Assembly (NCBI GenBank): GCA_002746535.1
Contig: NVWA01000009.1
Location: 44,483 to 108,482 of the forward strand
Direction: 5' to 3'
Length of the DNA: 64,000 nucleotides
Source: Planctomycetota bacterium
GTDB lineage: Bacteria; Planctomycetota; GCA-2746535
The translations under genes were made by a program, and so were the position numbers. Shown here piece after piece: positions 16,614 to 29,100 of this stretch. Every line of letters starts with the position of its first letter. Within the stretch, counting starts at the first letter, position 1. The notes beneath the pieces are model-generated. The model was not told where the DNA came from and did not search any database. It saw only the letters and a list, made by a program, of their open reading frames with translations.

Positions 16614-17462
16614 ATGAGCAATGAGTTATTAAAGAAATGGAATGATCAGGGATATTGTAGCGTTAAAAATATGTTCACTAAAGACGAGGCAAAAGAACTT
16701 TTAAAAATATGTAACCGAATTAAAGATCAGTCTAGTTCTTATGATTTATCCCTATCAGAAGGCAGAAGTGCTAATTCACACTGTATGCGACATTTAAATC
16801 ATCCAGGTTATTTTGAAAATAATGATCAAGAATATAAAACGTTTATGAATTCTATTTGTGACGATAGAGTTATGTCAATCGTGAACACTATTTTAGATGG
16901 TCACCCCTATTTTAGATGTACGTCTTATTTTTTTGATCAACAAGAAAAACATGAGGATGGAAATTGGCATAGAGACTCCCAATTTGGCATTGAAAATATT
17001 GAAAAAGAAAAAGAAAAAATTCTTGCAGATGCCAGTAAACCTGTGACTAGTGTACAAATGCAAATAGCATTGGAACCTTCAGAAGACATAGAGTTTGTTC
17101 CAACTTCTCAAAGACGCTGGGATACTAATGAAGAAATGCATATCAGGTTAGGTAATGATAAAGAAAATTGTAAATCAAATAATATGCCCAATGCAATGAG
17201 ATTTAAACAGGAACCCGGGGACATGATAGCTTTTAATCCCTTCGGTCTTCATAGAGGTCGTTATCATACAGATAAAACAAGAAGGACTTTAATGCTAACA
17301 TTTTCCTCAAGTCCTATATTTGATTTTTTTACAGATCAACCATGGTTTATTAATGACGAAAAATTAAATCTCCTACCAGAAAATTCAAAAGCCTTCTACC
17401 AAGGTTTTATTGAAATTTTTAAAAATCAATGGATCGATAAGCACGAATTAGCCATATCATAA
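16614..17462 (+). CDS. Phytanoyl-CoA dioxygenase (PhyH) family protein A
   Basis: The 282-residue protein belongs to the Fe(II)/2-oxoglutarate-dependent PhyH family. The iron-binding HxD is His119-Arg-Asp121 (NWHRDSQFG). The distal His213 lies in FGLHRGRYH, and an Arg about ten residues later can bind 2-oxoglutarate. It hydroxylates or otherwise oxidises an unknown small molecule. It follows the AraC regulator and has AAGGAAA before the ATG. A second PhyH gene lies just downstream on the opposite strand, but the two proteins are clearly different in sequence. Confidence 0.9.
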   Translation: MSNELLKKWNDQGYCSVKNMFTKDEAKELLKICNRIKDQSSSYDLSLSEGRSANSHCMRHLNHPGYFENNDQEYKTFMNSICDDRVMSIVNTILDGHPYFRCTSYFFDQQEKHEDGNWHRDSQFGIENIEKEKEKILADASKPVTSVQMQIALEPSEDIEFVPTSQRRWDTNEEMHIRLGNDKENCKSNNMPNAMRFKQEPGDMIAFNPFGLHRGRYHTDKTRRTLMLTFSSSPIFDFFTDQPWFINDEKLNLLPENSKAFYQGFIEIFKNQWIDKHELAIS

Positions 17463-17472
17463 AATTGTAGAG

Positions 17473-17494
17473 ACAATGCATGCATTGTGTTTTT
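17473..17494. terminator. Palindromic terminator candidate between convergent PhyH genes
   Basis: ACAATGCATGCATTGT at 17473-17488 is a perfect 16-base palindrome followed by GTTTTT. It lies right after the first PhyH stop codon, and the opposite gene ends about 80 bases further on. The stem is short once a loop is allowed, so the call is tentative. Confidence 0.5.
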
Positions 17495-17571
17495 CATCAT
17501 GCCCTATTATTTAAATAAATGTTTCGCTATCGTGATCTTCAAACACAATATTGAAGCGCTTAATCGCACGC

Positions 17572-18372
17572 TTAATTTTCTTTTCTATTTATATAGCTAC
17601 CTTCATTATTTTTTTCAAATTCAACAGCATCGTCGTAATGAAAAAATAAATCCTTGTTGTATAAATAATCATATTTTCCGTTGTCAGTAAAATTTGATTC
17701 CTGTGCTATTTGGTCATAATCATCAAACCTTTTACTTCTTGGCCATTTAATACCATATTCACAATAAGAGGCATCAATAAAATATCGAGAATAATCAGCA
17801 CTTCCTAAATTAGATTTTCTACGTCGATGCCATAGTGCCGAATGAACAATGACAAGAGTTCCCGCTGATAATGATGAGAACGTTTTTGAGCCTGGTAATT
17901 CCTGATCACCAAACACTTTAGGCATTGAGTAGTCACAAATGCCTTTATGAGATTTAGGTAATATTTGTAGATCACCTATTTGTCCATTGAGACCGTTAAC
18001 ATAAAAAAAACAATGAACCATTTTATGTGAATGATTTGAAACAGGGATCTGCTCATAGTCGTGATGCCAATTCACCCCTTTTTCACCGGTCTCCTGTTTA
18101 ACAGCATGCAAATGATGTAGTGCAAATTTTGAATCTTCCATTAATTGAGAGACGATTGTTATTAAATTTGGCAAAGAAGTAATCCAGCCTATTTTTTCAA
18201 AAAGCTCAAGTTTAGAATAAACCCCGCTTGCTCTTAGTATAGTATTTTGATCAAGTTCAAGCATCAATTTATTAGTTTGATCTTTTGATAAAAAGGCCGG
18301 GTAAACCAAATAACCTTCATCTTCAAAAAACGTTTTTTGTTTTTCATTCAATTGAAGTGCTGAAATTTGCAT
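17572..18372 (-). CDS. Phytanoyl-CoA dioxygenase (PhyH) family protein B
   Basis: The 266-residue protein has the PhyH iron site His103-His-Asp105 (NWHHDYEQ) and the distal His182 in SALWHRRRKSN. The LQILPKSHKG segment and the FFEDEGYLVYPAFLS start are typical of the family. It lacks a signal peptide, so it acts in the cytoplasm. It lies 88 bases downstream of the M81 peptidase gene on the same strand, and co-transcription is likely. The substrate is unknown. Confidence 0.9.
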   Translation of the reverse strand: MQISALQLNEKQKTFFEDEGYLVYPAFLSKDQTNKLMLELDQNTILRASGVYSKLELFEKIGWITSLPNLITIVSQLMEDSKFALHHLHAVKQETGEKGVNWHHDYEQIPVSNHSHKMVHCFFYVNGLNGQIGDLQILPKSHKGICDYSMPKVFGDQELPGSKTFSSLSAGTLVIVHSALWHRRRKSNLGSADYSRYFIDASYCEYGIKWPRSKRFDDYDQIAQESNFTDNGKYDYLYNKDLFFHYDDAVEFEKNNEGSYINRKEN

Positions 18373-18459
18373 GTCTATTTTTACTTATTAAATTTTTTAG
18401 CTTAAAATAATATATTGAATTAATGATATTTATCTACTTAGTTTGCCTAGAATGTCTTA

Positions 18460-19947
18460 TCAAAAAGGTTTTGCCATATCAGGGTCAATTGGAAATGATG
18501 GGCGACGAATATTTTTATAATCTAGTTCTTTTAAATTAGGGCATACAGGACCCGGAGCATTGACTTCAATAACCTTTGAGGCGATTGGTTCAAAATCGGC
18601 ACGATAGTGAATAGTGGATTTAATGACGATTATTTTTTGGTCTTCAGGATTAATCCCAGTAAATCGGATAATTTCTCTATCAAGAGTTTGCGCTCTGTTT
18701 TCATGTACGATTACCTTTATGCCATTGATGTCAATCAGCGCGGTTAATCCTAGATTAGCTTTTGATCCTGTGTTGAAGGGTCCTTTGTTGGTGTAGTGTC
18801 CATCTTTTAAAGATAAAATTTTGCCTTCAATGTCTAAAGATGTGCCAGCATGTTCTGGGGATTTACCCCCTAAATTTAATTTGACCATCTCACCAACTTT
18901 ATGTTGGTGGAGTTCTCTTGCTGATTCAGCATCCCATATTGTCGATACTAAAGCATCGGAAATATTTTGATCCAATAACTCTCTAAGTATATCTGTACCA
19001 TCTCCGGCACTACCACCTCCTGGATTATCAGCAGCATCACATAACAGTACCGGTCCATTGGAGGTATTGGTGCTAGTAGCTTCTTTAATAGCATCCTTTA
19101 TTGAAATTGGATTGCATATTAATTGATGTCTCTTTTCCCATATTGCTTCAGAAATTTCTACCACTATTTTATTTGCTAGGGTTTCATCATCATCTGTTGT
19201 TGCGATCACAGAAAAACCATTTTCTTGAATGTCAGCATAAGCAAAACCTGGAGCTAGTGAAACACTTAAGACTTTATCTTTTTGGTAGTAAGATTTTGCT
19301 AGTTCAATTAATTCTTTCATAGGTGAACAAAATGTTCCTTGTGAAAGCAAAGGAGAAATTAAAGGTATATTTCTGAATGCTATTTTTGGGTTAATTTTAT
19401 TTTCCAAAGTGTTAATCATTAGATTTATTGTTTCATGGGCAGTTTCGTACATGTCTATATGCGGATATGTTTTATAGACAACGAAGCCATCTGAGTACTT
19501 GATGGTATCAGATCCTATATTGGCATGGTAGTCAAAAACAAACATAATGGGGATTTTGAAATCCGTTAATTCTTTTAATGTTTTTAAGAATAATGATTCC
19601 GGATCATCTATACCTTCGACCACCATTGCTCCATGGAAATCTATTAGGATTCCATCTATGTCTTGACACTCTTTTAGGTCGCGGGTTACTTTTTCTATGA
19701 CGACATCGTAAACTTCTCGCGTCACTATACCTGATGGTACGGCTGATGCATTCAGTGAAAATTGGAGTTCGATATTATTTTTTTCTCCCACATCAATGAA
19801 GGCCCCGATGGCACTTCTTGTTCCCTTTTCGGACTCATATAATTCTTGGCCTGACTTATATCCCCTCTCTTTAAAATGACCTAGGTTGGTTTTGTTTTTA
19901 GAAAAGGTCATGGTTTCATGAAAAAAACCGGCGATAAATAATTTCAT
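18460..19947 (-). CDS. M81-family metallopeptidase-like protein (MlrC type)
   Basis: The 495-residue protein matches the MlrC/M81 family. It has the N-terminal IAGFFHETMTFS, then IDFHGAMV (His105), DYHANIG (Asp139, His141) and YPHIDMYET (His163, Asp165), which provide the likely zinc ligands. The C-terminal MlrC domain includes LLCDAADNPGGGSAGDGT. MlrC was named for degradation of the cyclic peptide microcystin, but most family members are of unknown substrate and are common in marine bacteria. It probably forms an operon with the PhyH gene downstream. Its upstream region holds two 10-base direct repeats. Confidence 0.9.
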   Translation of the reverse strand: MKLFIAGFFHETMTFSKNKTNLGHFKERGYKSGQELYESEKGTRSAIGAFIDVGEKNNIELQFSLNASAVPSGIVTREVYDVVIEKVTRDLKECQDIDGILIDFHGAMVVEGIDDPESLFLKTLKELTDFKIPIMFVFDYHANIGSDTIKYSDGFVVYKTYPHIDMYETAHETINLMINTLENKINPKIAFRNIPLISPLLSQGTFCSPMKELIELAKSYYQKDKVLSVSLAPGFAYADIQENGFSVIATTDDDETLANKIVVEISEAIWEKRHQLICNPISIKDAIKEATSTNTSNGPVLLCDAADNPGGGSAGDGTDILRELLDQNISDALVSTIWDAESARELHQHKVGEMVKLNLGGKSPEHAGTSLDIEGKILSLKDGHYTNKGPFNTGSKANLGLTALIDINGIKVIVHENRAQTLDREIIRFTGINPEDQKIIVIKSTIHYRADFEPIASKVIEVNAPGPVCPNLKELDYKNIRRPSFPIDPDMAKPF

Positions 19948-19977
19948 AGCTTGGATCCAATTGATTAAATTTTTTAA

Positions 19978-19997
19978 TTAAAATACCTTAAAACACC
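19978..19997 (-). promoter_or_regulatory. Two 10-base direct repeats upstream of the M81 gene
   Basis: TTAAAATACC (19978-19987) and TTAAAACACC (19988-19997) are adjacent copies, which read GGTGTTTTAA and GGTATTTTAA on the gene strand. They lie 31-50 bases before the M81 start codon. They could be a regulator site or a chance AT-rich repeat. Confidence 0.3.
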
Positions 19998-20196
19998 TTA
20001 ATTCTACTTAAAACCATGGTCAGTTGTCAAGTCTCAATTTTTATGTCAAATAGAAAACTTTAGTGCAGGTTTTTATATCCATTAATGTAAAGGTAATCCA
20101 TTAAATTTGATTGAACCTAGTTAATGAACGAAACTAATAGTACTTAGTTTATGCGTATGTTTTACTTAGTATTTACTGCTTTTTAACCGGTTTATT

Positions 20197-23100
20197 ATGC
20201 ACAAGAATAAAAATAAATTTATATATTTGCTTTTATTTATCTTCTGCAATATATCCGTCTTTTCAGCTGACCGGTATTTTGTCGGTGAAGGGGATTGGAA
20301 CGATACCGGCAGATGGTCAACCACGGATGGTGGGGGTACAGGTGAAACGGTGCCTGGCTCCGGTGACATAGTCTACTTCACTTCAAATTCAGGAACTTGT
20401 GACGTCAACGCAGTTGTAAATGTTTCAGGAATTAACATCGCCGCGGGCTACATATGTACAATCACCCAAAATGCCAATGCGATTACCATAGGTACAATTA
20501 GTTGGGTGCAAGCTGGAGGTGTATTTATTGGAGGCAATGCTTCGATTGACTTTAATAATGGTGCAACGTTTACAGGTGGCTCTTTTCTCTCCACTTCAGG
20601 AACTTTGACAAGTTATATAGGTGATTGGGTTAGCAATACAGGCTCTCCTACCTTTAATGCCAACGGTGGGATCGTCTATTTTAAGACTCCCTATAATCTG
20701 AATTTAAATATTACGACAGGTTCCTTTATATTCAATGATGTCATCATAAAGGGTAATGCTAACGCTGGAGATATAACCGTGTCAGGAACTATATCTGTCA
20801 ATGGTGATTTGCTAATAGGTTCATGGGAATATTCTGGCGTTCAGTTAAATGGTGGTGGTATATCTTTAAAAGGCGATCTTACCATGGCGCCAGATGCCGC
20901 GAATGGTGAAATGCAAGGTGGGACAGCGAATATAACCCTAGATGGAACCATGGACCAAACAATTACGGGTGTTACAGGAAGTGATGTGGGTAGATTTCCA
21001 TCGATTAGCATCAATAAAGCTTCTGGTGCTTTGAATCTAGTTGATGAAATTATTGTAGGTAAAAACTGGACTTGGATAACAGCAGGATCTCTAAATGCAG
21101 GAACATCAACTCTTTATTTTTATGTTCCTTATTCTGGTACGAGTAGCCCAGTATCAGCTACCATCGTTGCCGGTTCAGAAATGTATAATAATATTAAAGT
21201 GTCGCAAAGTGCCTTGGGGTTTTTAAGTATTTCGGACACACTAAAGATTGCTGGATCTTTTAATCGTTTTAACAGAAGTTTTACAAGCGGTCAAATTATT
21301 AACGGAAATATTGAGTTATACGGTGATTTGACAATTACTGATAGTGACCTTGCTGCAGGAACGACATTATTTACTTTGCTGGGAACGGCAGATCAATCTG
21401 TTAGCCTTCCAACAGGTGATTTACCGGGTAGTGTCTTAACCATAAATAAACCTAGTGGAACGGTCACTCTTACGGCAACGGCCGACCTTAACTTAGCCGG
21501 ACAAGATTTAGTGATCATCGATGGTACCCTTGATTTTGCGGGTTATAATTTTTCTGTTGCGGATACTTTTACCGTTTATGATGAATTAAAATTAAAAGGT
21601 TCTGAGACAATCACTACAGGCACAACAACAATTAGTGCCACTAGCTCAACAGTCACCTATTATGATAGTGCTGTCACAGGCGTCGTAACAAATCTATCTC
21701 AGACATTTTATAGCTTAACTTTTGGTGCTAGCAAAATCCATGAATTTGCAACTGGCGGTGGTAATGGAATTACTGTTAATGGTACTTTGGGTTCGAACGG
21801 TTCTTTGGCTAGTCCATCTGCTTTGCGAAGTGTGGGCGATGCTGCTGTCGATTGGGAATTATCTTTAGAAGGTACTTCGACACTCGCTGATAAAGTGACG
21901 GTAAAACGAAGTGATGCAAGTGGTGGTACCTTCGATGTTTTAGCAACTGGTTCTTATGATTATGGAAGCAATACAAGTTGGGTCGGTTTAATAGCGATTC
22001 CGAATTATACTTGGTTAGGTGGTACTGGTGATTGGAATACCGGTGGTAACTGGCAAGGGGGGGCAGTGCCCGGCAGTGGTAATGTCGCCAAATTTACTTC
22101 CATAACAGGGACGAGTTGTAATATCGATACAGCTGTCAATGTTGCCGGCTTTGATATCCAATCAACTTACGCCGGTACCATTAGTCAGAATGCCAACACG
22201 ATTACGGTTGGTAGTAGTGATTGGAGGCAAACCGGCGGTGCTTTTGTTGGTAGTAGTTCTTCGATAACGATAAATGGTGAACTGCTGGCAACAGGTGGAT
22301 CATTTACGAGTACCAGCGGCACTTTAACAATAACTTCTAGTTTAAATGGCACTGTTTTAGATTTAAGAAACGTTGACACTTTTGATGCCAATGGCGGTAT
22401 CTTTACTTTTACGAGTGGGAACCACTTTACGACTTATACAGGTTCAGCGGCTCTTAATGATGTCATTATCAACAAATGTGTTTCCTGTCAGTGGAACGGA
22501 ATAAGTACTATCAATGGTGAATTAACACTTACAAATTTTGGTAATTTTGCGGCAACTGTGTATTTAGCAGGAGATCTTTCTGGTGTCGGTGGTAATGATG
22601 GCGGCTCAGGTGCATTGGTCTTTAATGGAACCAGTGACCAGAACATTACTTATACAGGTGGTCTAGGAAGTTTTACCATAGATAAAGCTAGTGGTACCTT
22701 AAATTTTTTAAGCGATTTCTCTATCAATCGACATTTAACTTATACCAAAGGTTTGACTAATGGCGGCACATCAACTGTTACCTTTGATGGAAATAACCAT
22801 TTTACAATGGATCCTGGTAGTATTGATTTTTATAACGTTAACTTGGCGAAAACAACAGGGAGTACTATGACCTTTAATTCTGACCTAAATGTTTCCAATG
22901 ATTTGAATATTTCGGGATTAGGTTCAATTGGCGGAAGCACTATTTATGTTGGTGGAGATATTGTTAGTACGGATACAGCTATATCAGGTTCGGGTAATTT
23001 GGTCTTGAACGGCACAGGTGCTCAAAACATGGATTTTTCTGCGGGCGATTATTCAAACGGAACCGTTACTATTGATAAATCATCCGGTACAGTTTCATTA

Positions 23101-26100
23101 ACCGGTAATTTTATAACTGTCGGCGGTGGTACGGATTTTATTATTGCTAATGGTACTCTTGATTTGGCCGGTTTTGATTTTACCGTGCAAGATGTTTTTA
23201 CAGTTTATGATGGATTAAGGTTAAAAGGTTCTGAAACTATTTCAACAAGTACAACAACAATAAGCGCCACTAGTTCAACAGTGACTTATTATGATAGTAC
23301 TGTCATAGGCGTCGTAACAAATTTATCTCAAGCTTTTTATAGCCTAATTTTTGGTGCTGGCAAAATACATGAATTTGCAACAGGCGGAGGCAATGGCATT
23401 ACCGTCAATGGTACTTTGGATTCAAATGGTACTCTTGCTAATCCATCTGCTTTGCGAAGTGTGGGTGATGCTGCTATCGATTGGGAATTATCATTAGAAG
23501 GGAATTCCACACTTGCTGACAAAGTCACCGTGAAACGAAGTAATGCCAGTGGTGGTACCTACGCCGTGTTAGCAACTGGGTCTATTGACTATGGCAATAA
23601 TACTAACTGGGTTGGTTTAATAGTGATTCCAGATTATACTTGGTTAGGTGGTGATGGTAATTGGAATACAGGTGGTAACTGGCAAGGCGGGGCAGTGCCC
23701 GGCAGTGGTAATGTAGCAATTTTTTCTTCTATTTCTGCGACTAATTGTACGATCGATGCTGTAGTCAATGTTCAGGGTTTTGATATCCAAGCAACCTATT
23801 CAGGTACTATCAGTCAAAATGCTAATGCCATTGCCGTTGGTTCTAGTCACTGGACCCAAGCCGGTGGTGGCTTTGCTGGTGGATCTGCAACGATAACAAC
23901 CGATGGATCTTTTATACTTTCGGGAGGTATCTTTACCAGTACAAGCGGAACGCTTAGTGCCAATGCCGTCTTCACAATATCTGGCGGTACTTTCAATCAT
24001 AATAGTGGCAAGGTTATATGGGGGAAAGATAGCAATCAAACAATTACAACTAATGGTGTAAGTTTCTATAATATCGATTTATTAAAAACTGGTGGTGGTG
24101 TTGGTACGATTACCTTTGCAGATGATTTTACCATAGTAGGAAGCCTTACCATTGACAAAACAGACGATTCCTCTTTGTATATGTATCCTTCTGGAACAAG
24201 AATAATTACCCTTAACGGAACTTTTTCAATTGCGAAAACGAATACATCCGCCAACATGCATTTTGGTAATGGCGCCAACTTAACATTGAAAATGACTGAT
24301 ACTGGTACTCAAACAATGAGTCAAACAGGTGGTGAATTTAGAGCAACCCTCGACATTGATACAACAGGTACTGTACAATTATCGACAGACTTTGAGTTTG
24401 GTGGGTCTTGGACTAGAACTGCGGGAACCTTAGATCAAAACGGCAATAAAATTATTTTTGGAAATATACTAAGCGGTTCGCTTACAACAAATGGCTTAAC
24501 TTTTAACGGTGATGTAGAGTTCATTAAATCAAAAGGTTCCTTTTCTACCTTAACGATTGTAGACGATTTTACGATAGCTGGGACCCTAAGTGTAGATAAG
24601 ACTACTGGTAATAGTAATTATGTTTATCCTTCTGGAACAAGAGTGATTACGCTGAATGGAAACTTCTCATTAGCTGAAACAAATATAACCGCCAACATGT
24701 ACTTTGGTGATGGTGCCAATTTAACATTGAAAATGACGGATGCTGGCACTCAAACAATGAGTTATACGGGCGGTGATTTTAGAGCATCGCTGGACATTGA
24801 TACCGCAGGAGGCGTTCAACTAATAACAGATTTTAATTTTGGTGGTTCTTGGACAAGAACTTCAGGAACATTAGATCAAAACGGCAATAAGATAATTTTT
24901 GGAAATATACTAAATAGTTCACTCACAACAAATGGCTTAACATTTAATGGTGATGTTGATTTCATTAAATCAGTTGGTAGTTTCTCTACATTAACTCTTG
25001 TAGATGATTTTACGATAGGGGGAAATTTAAGGGTAGATAAAACCACTGGTAATAGCAATTATATCTATCCCTCTGGAACAAGAGTGATAACGCTGAACGG
25101 AAATTTCTCAATAGCTGAAACGGTTCTAGCCGCCAATATGTACTTTGGTAACGGCCCCAATTTAACATTGAAAATGTCTGGTGGTGGAACCCAAACAATG
25201 AGTAGTACTGGTGGTAGGTTTGATGCTGCTTTTGACATAGATACAGCCGGAACGGTTCAGTTAATAACTGATTTTGACTTTCCATCAAACTTCATAAGAA
25301 CAACGGGAGCCTTCGATCACAACTCATACACCGCTATATTTTCTGCAATAGCGAATAGTACTATTACAAGCAATGGACTAATCTTTGGTGATGTTAGTTT
25401 TATAAAAGGGGATATAGGACTCGGATCTGCTTTAACTCTTATAGATGACTTTGCAACTGCCGGCAATCTGACTGTAGACAATCAGGATTCTGGTAGCACA
25501 TTCACTATTTCTCCATCAGGTACAAGAATAATTAATGTAAAAGGTAATTTCTCAATCGCTCAAACAAATGCCACCCTAAACTTTGGTAGCACTTCTTTAA
25601 CATTGACCATGACCGGTACCAATGCGCAAACATTAACAAGAACAGGTGGTAATTTTAACACCCATCTTTCTGTGAACAAATCTTCTGGAACAGCAAGCCT
25701 TGCCAGTGCCTTTTTGGTTAATGTGGCTAATGCGGATGCTATAGTTGTCTCAGGTACTCTTGATTTAGCTGGTTTTGACTTAACGGTTAATGATGTCTTC
25801 ACTGTTTATGATGGCTTAAAATTAAAAGGTTCTGAAACAATCACGGTCAATGGAGCCACTACTAGTGCCGATGCAAATGCTAACTTTACTTTAAGTGCTA
25901 CTAATTCAACGGTGACTTATTACGATGCCGCGGTTACTGCAACAATAACAAACCTTGCCAAAACATTTTATGGTTTATATTTCGGTGCCGACAAATATCA
26001 CGAAATAGCTACTGGGGGAAGTAACGGTATCACTATAGAAGGTACTTTGGGATCTAATGCAACTTCCACGACTCGTTCGATTTTAAGAAGTGTGGGTGAT

Positions 26101-29100
26101 GCCGCCGTTGATTGGGAATTAACATTGAATGGTACTTCAACCTTAGCCGATAAGGTTATGGTGAAAAGAAGTGATGCGAGTTCTGGCACTGCTGTCTTAG
26201 CTACTGGATCATTGGATAATGGCAACAATACCAATTGGGTTGGTTTAGTTTCGATTCCAAATTTTACTTGGTTAGGTGGAGATGGTGATTGGAATACTCC
26301 TGGTAACTGGCAAGGTGGCTCTGTACCTGGTAGTGGAAATGTGGCCTATTTCACATCTGTTTCTGGGACAAGTTGTAATATTGACGCAACGGTCAACATA
26401 CAAGGGTTTTTTATTCAATCAGGCTATGCAGGCACCATCACTCAAAATGCTTTTGTCATTGATGTTGGTTCTTCTAATTGGATACAAGCTGGCGGTGCTT
26501 TTGTTGGTGGAACATTAGAAATAGATATTAATGGGGATATGGACATTTCTGGGGGTACCTTTTTAAGTACATCCGGCAACTTAAAACTTAATGGTAGTGG
26601 TACTTTAGCTTCCGCCGTTTTTACCCACAATGGTGGAACCTTTGAAGTGGAGTCAGGTGGTAGTGTTATCATGGACTTTAATACGAATGCCTTTAATGCT
26701 TTTATAGTTGATAAGGGGTCGAGTCCAACAGTAACATTGATTAGTGATTTAATCGTTGAAGGTTTATTTACGATCAAAGGTGCGAGTGCTCTTTCTGGTA
26801 GTACAATATTTGTTCGTGGTAACACTGACTTGCAAGATACTGATTTAGGCGGGGCCACTGGGATTACTTTTGATGGCACTGGTGCCCAATCAATTACTGC
26901 AACAGTCTCAGATTCTATGATGCCAAGTATGAAAGTGAATAAAGCTGGTGGCACATTAACATTCTTGAGTGATGTAAGAGTTGGCTTTGATTTCGAATAT
27001 GTTACGGGCACCATGGATCAAGGTGTTTATTATTACACAGCCGGCGAAGCTAGTACTGGTACTAATAAAACAATCACAAGTGGCTCTTATAAATTTACTA
27101 ATTTTAGAATGGATAGTGGCTCTTCAAATACGACGACATTGGTCGGTGATCTGACCATAACAGGTACTTGTGATATCTTATCTCAAAATAATATTAGTGG
27201 GGCCGATCTAATTTTACAAGGTACTATAATTTCAGTCGACGCAAGTATTGGTGGTACAGGAAATACAATCATAAATGGGTCCACTGATCAAATAGTTTCA
27301 GGTTCTAAGTTACCGGGTAATATTACGATCAATAAATCCAGCGGTAATGTGATTTTAAGTGCAAACTGGGCACCTACTATGGCTGGAAAGGATCTGTCAG
27401 TTGTAAACGGTAATTTAGATTTAGCTGGTTTTGATTTAACCGTTGCAAATGTCTTTACGGTTTATGATCAGTTAAGATTAAAAGGTACTGAAACAATTAC
27501 GACAACGACAACAACATTAAGCGCCACCAGTTCAACGGTGACCTATTATGATAGTGCTGTCACAGGAATTATTACCGCTTTATCTCAAAATTTTTACAAC
27601 CTAACATTAGGTAAAGACAAAATTCATGAAATTGCCACTGGCGGTGGTAATGGTATTCAAATCAACGGAACATTTGATTCAGTCGGTTCAGTTGCCAGCC
27701 CTTCGGTCTTGAGGAGTGTTGCAGATGCTGGGATTGATTGGGAGTTGAATTTGCAAGGCACTTCGAATCTAACAGAGAAAGTTCAAGTAAAACGAAGTAA
27801 TGCTGCTGCGGGAAATGCGGTCAATGCATATGGGTCTGTTGATAATGGTAATAACTCGAACTGGGTTTTTATACCTACTTTTACATGGCTTGGGTCAACG
27901 GATTCAAACTGGTCAACGGGAAGTAACTGGCAAGGCGGCACTGCCCCGGGGGATGGAGACCCTGCTTATTTTACTACACCAGGTACCAGAGATGTGAATT
28001 TGGATGTAGCTGGTATTGACCTTGCCAGTATAACCATAAGTACTACTTACCCAGGTACAATTACCTTAGATAATGATCTCGAAGTAACTGGTCTATTTAA
28101 TATGAGTGGCGCTACCTTTGATTTAAATAGTAAAACATTAATTTTGAATGATTCGTTTATTCATACCGGCGGAACTTTTAATCAAATAAATGGAACAGTT
28201 TTCATGAATGGAAGTGGCGCTCACACCATTACTAGTTCTGCCGGCACGCGGTTTTATGATTTAAAATTGAATGATGGTTTAGTTGGTTACTGGAATTTTA
28301 ATTCTACAAGTGGCGTTGTGACTCTTGATTCATCAGGCTATACACGCAATGGAACACTTACAAATATGTCAGATCCAGGTGATTGGACAAGCGCAGCTAC
28401 CACGACCAAGTTTACAAATTCAAAAGCTTTAACGTTTGATGGTATCGATGGCCATGTGCTGACAAATGATTTTAGTTATGGTCCTGATTTCACGATTTCA
28501 TTTTGGTTCAAAACAACAAACTTAAGTGGCTCTTTCTATCAATATATGTTTAGTCATGGCACTGCTGATGCAGCCAATAGTGTTAATGTATTTTTTGGTG
28601 AATCAAGTAGTGGAATTAGCGGAATACTCCGAACCACAATAAAGGACACAAATGATTCTACATCTTATATAGATGTACCGGCAGGATTTGGTGATAACAA
28701 TTGGCATCTGTACACACTTACGGCGAAATCAGGAACTGGGGCAATTGTTTATGTTGATGGTATTCGGAAGGCCTCAAATAATAACGGTGGTGATTCTTTT
28801 AATCCAACTACTAATATTTTCATGGGTGGCCGTGAAGACTTAAATTCAGATCGTTTCTTCCCTGGTAGTATGGATGATGTGCGTATATATAATTATGCTT
28901 TGAGTTATGGAGAAGTTAGTGGTCTTGGTGTTGGTAATCAGTCAGGTTCTAATGTTGGCACTTACACATTAGCTGGCTCTGCATTAAATGTCGATGGAGA
29001 TTTTTCTTTGTTTAGTGGTACACTAGATATTAGTAGTAGCAATTATGCCATTAATCTTAATGGCAGCTGGCTCAATTATGGTGGTGTATTTACACCACAA

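Noticed and set aside
26442-27014. A 190-codon minus-strand frame within the giant gene
   Set aside because: It is an antisense shadow of repeat-rich coding sequence, as are several others there; no start signal.
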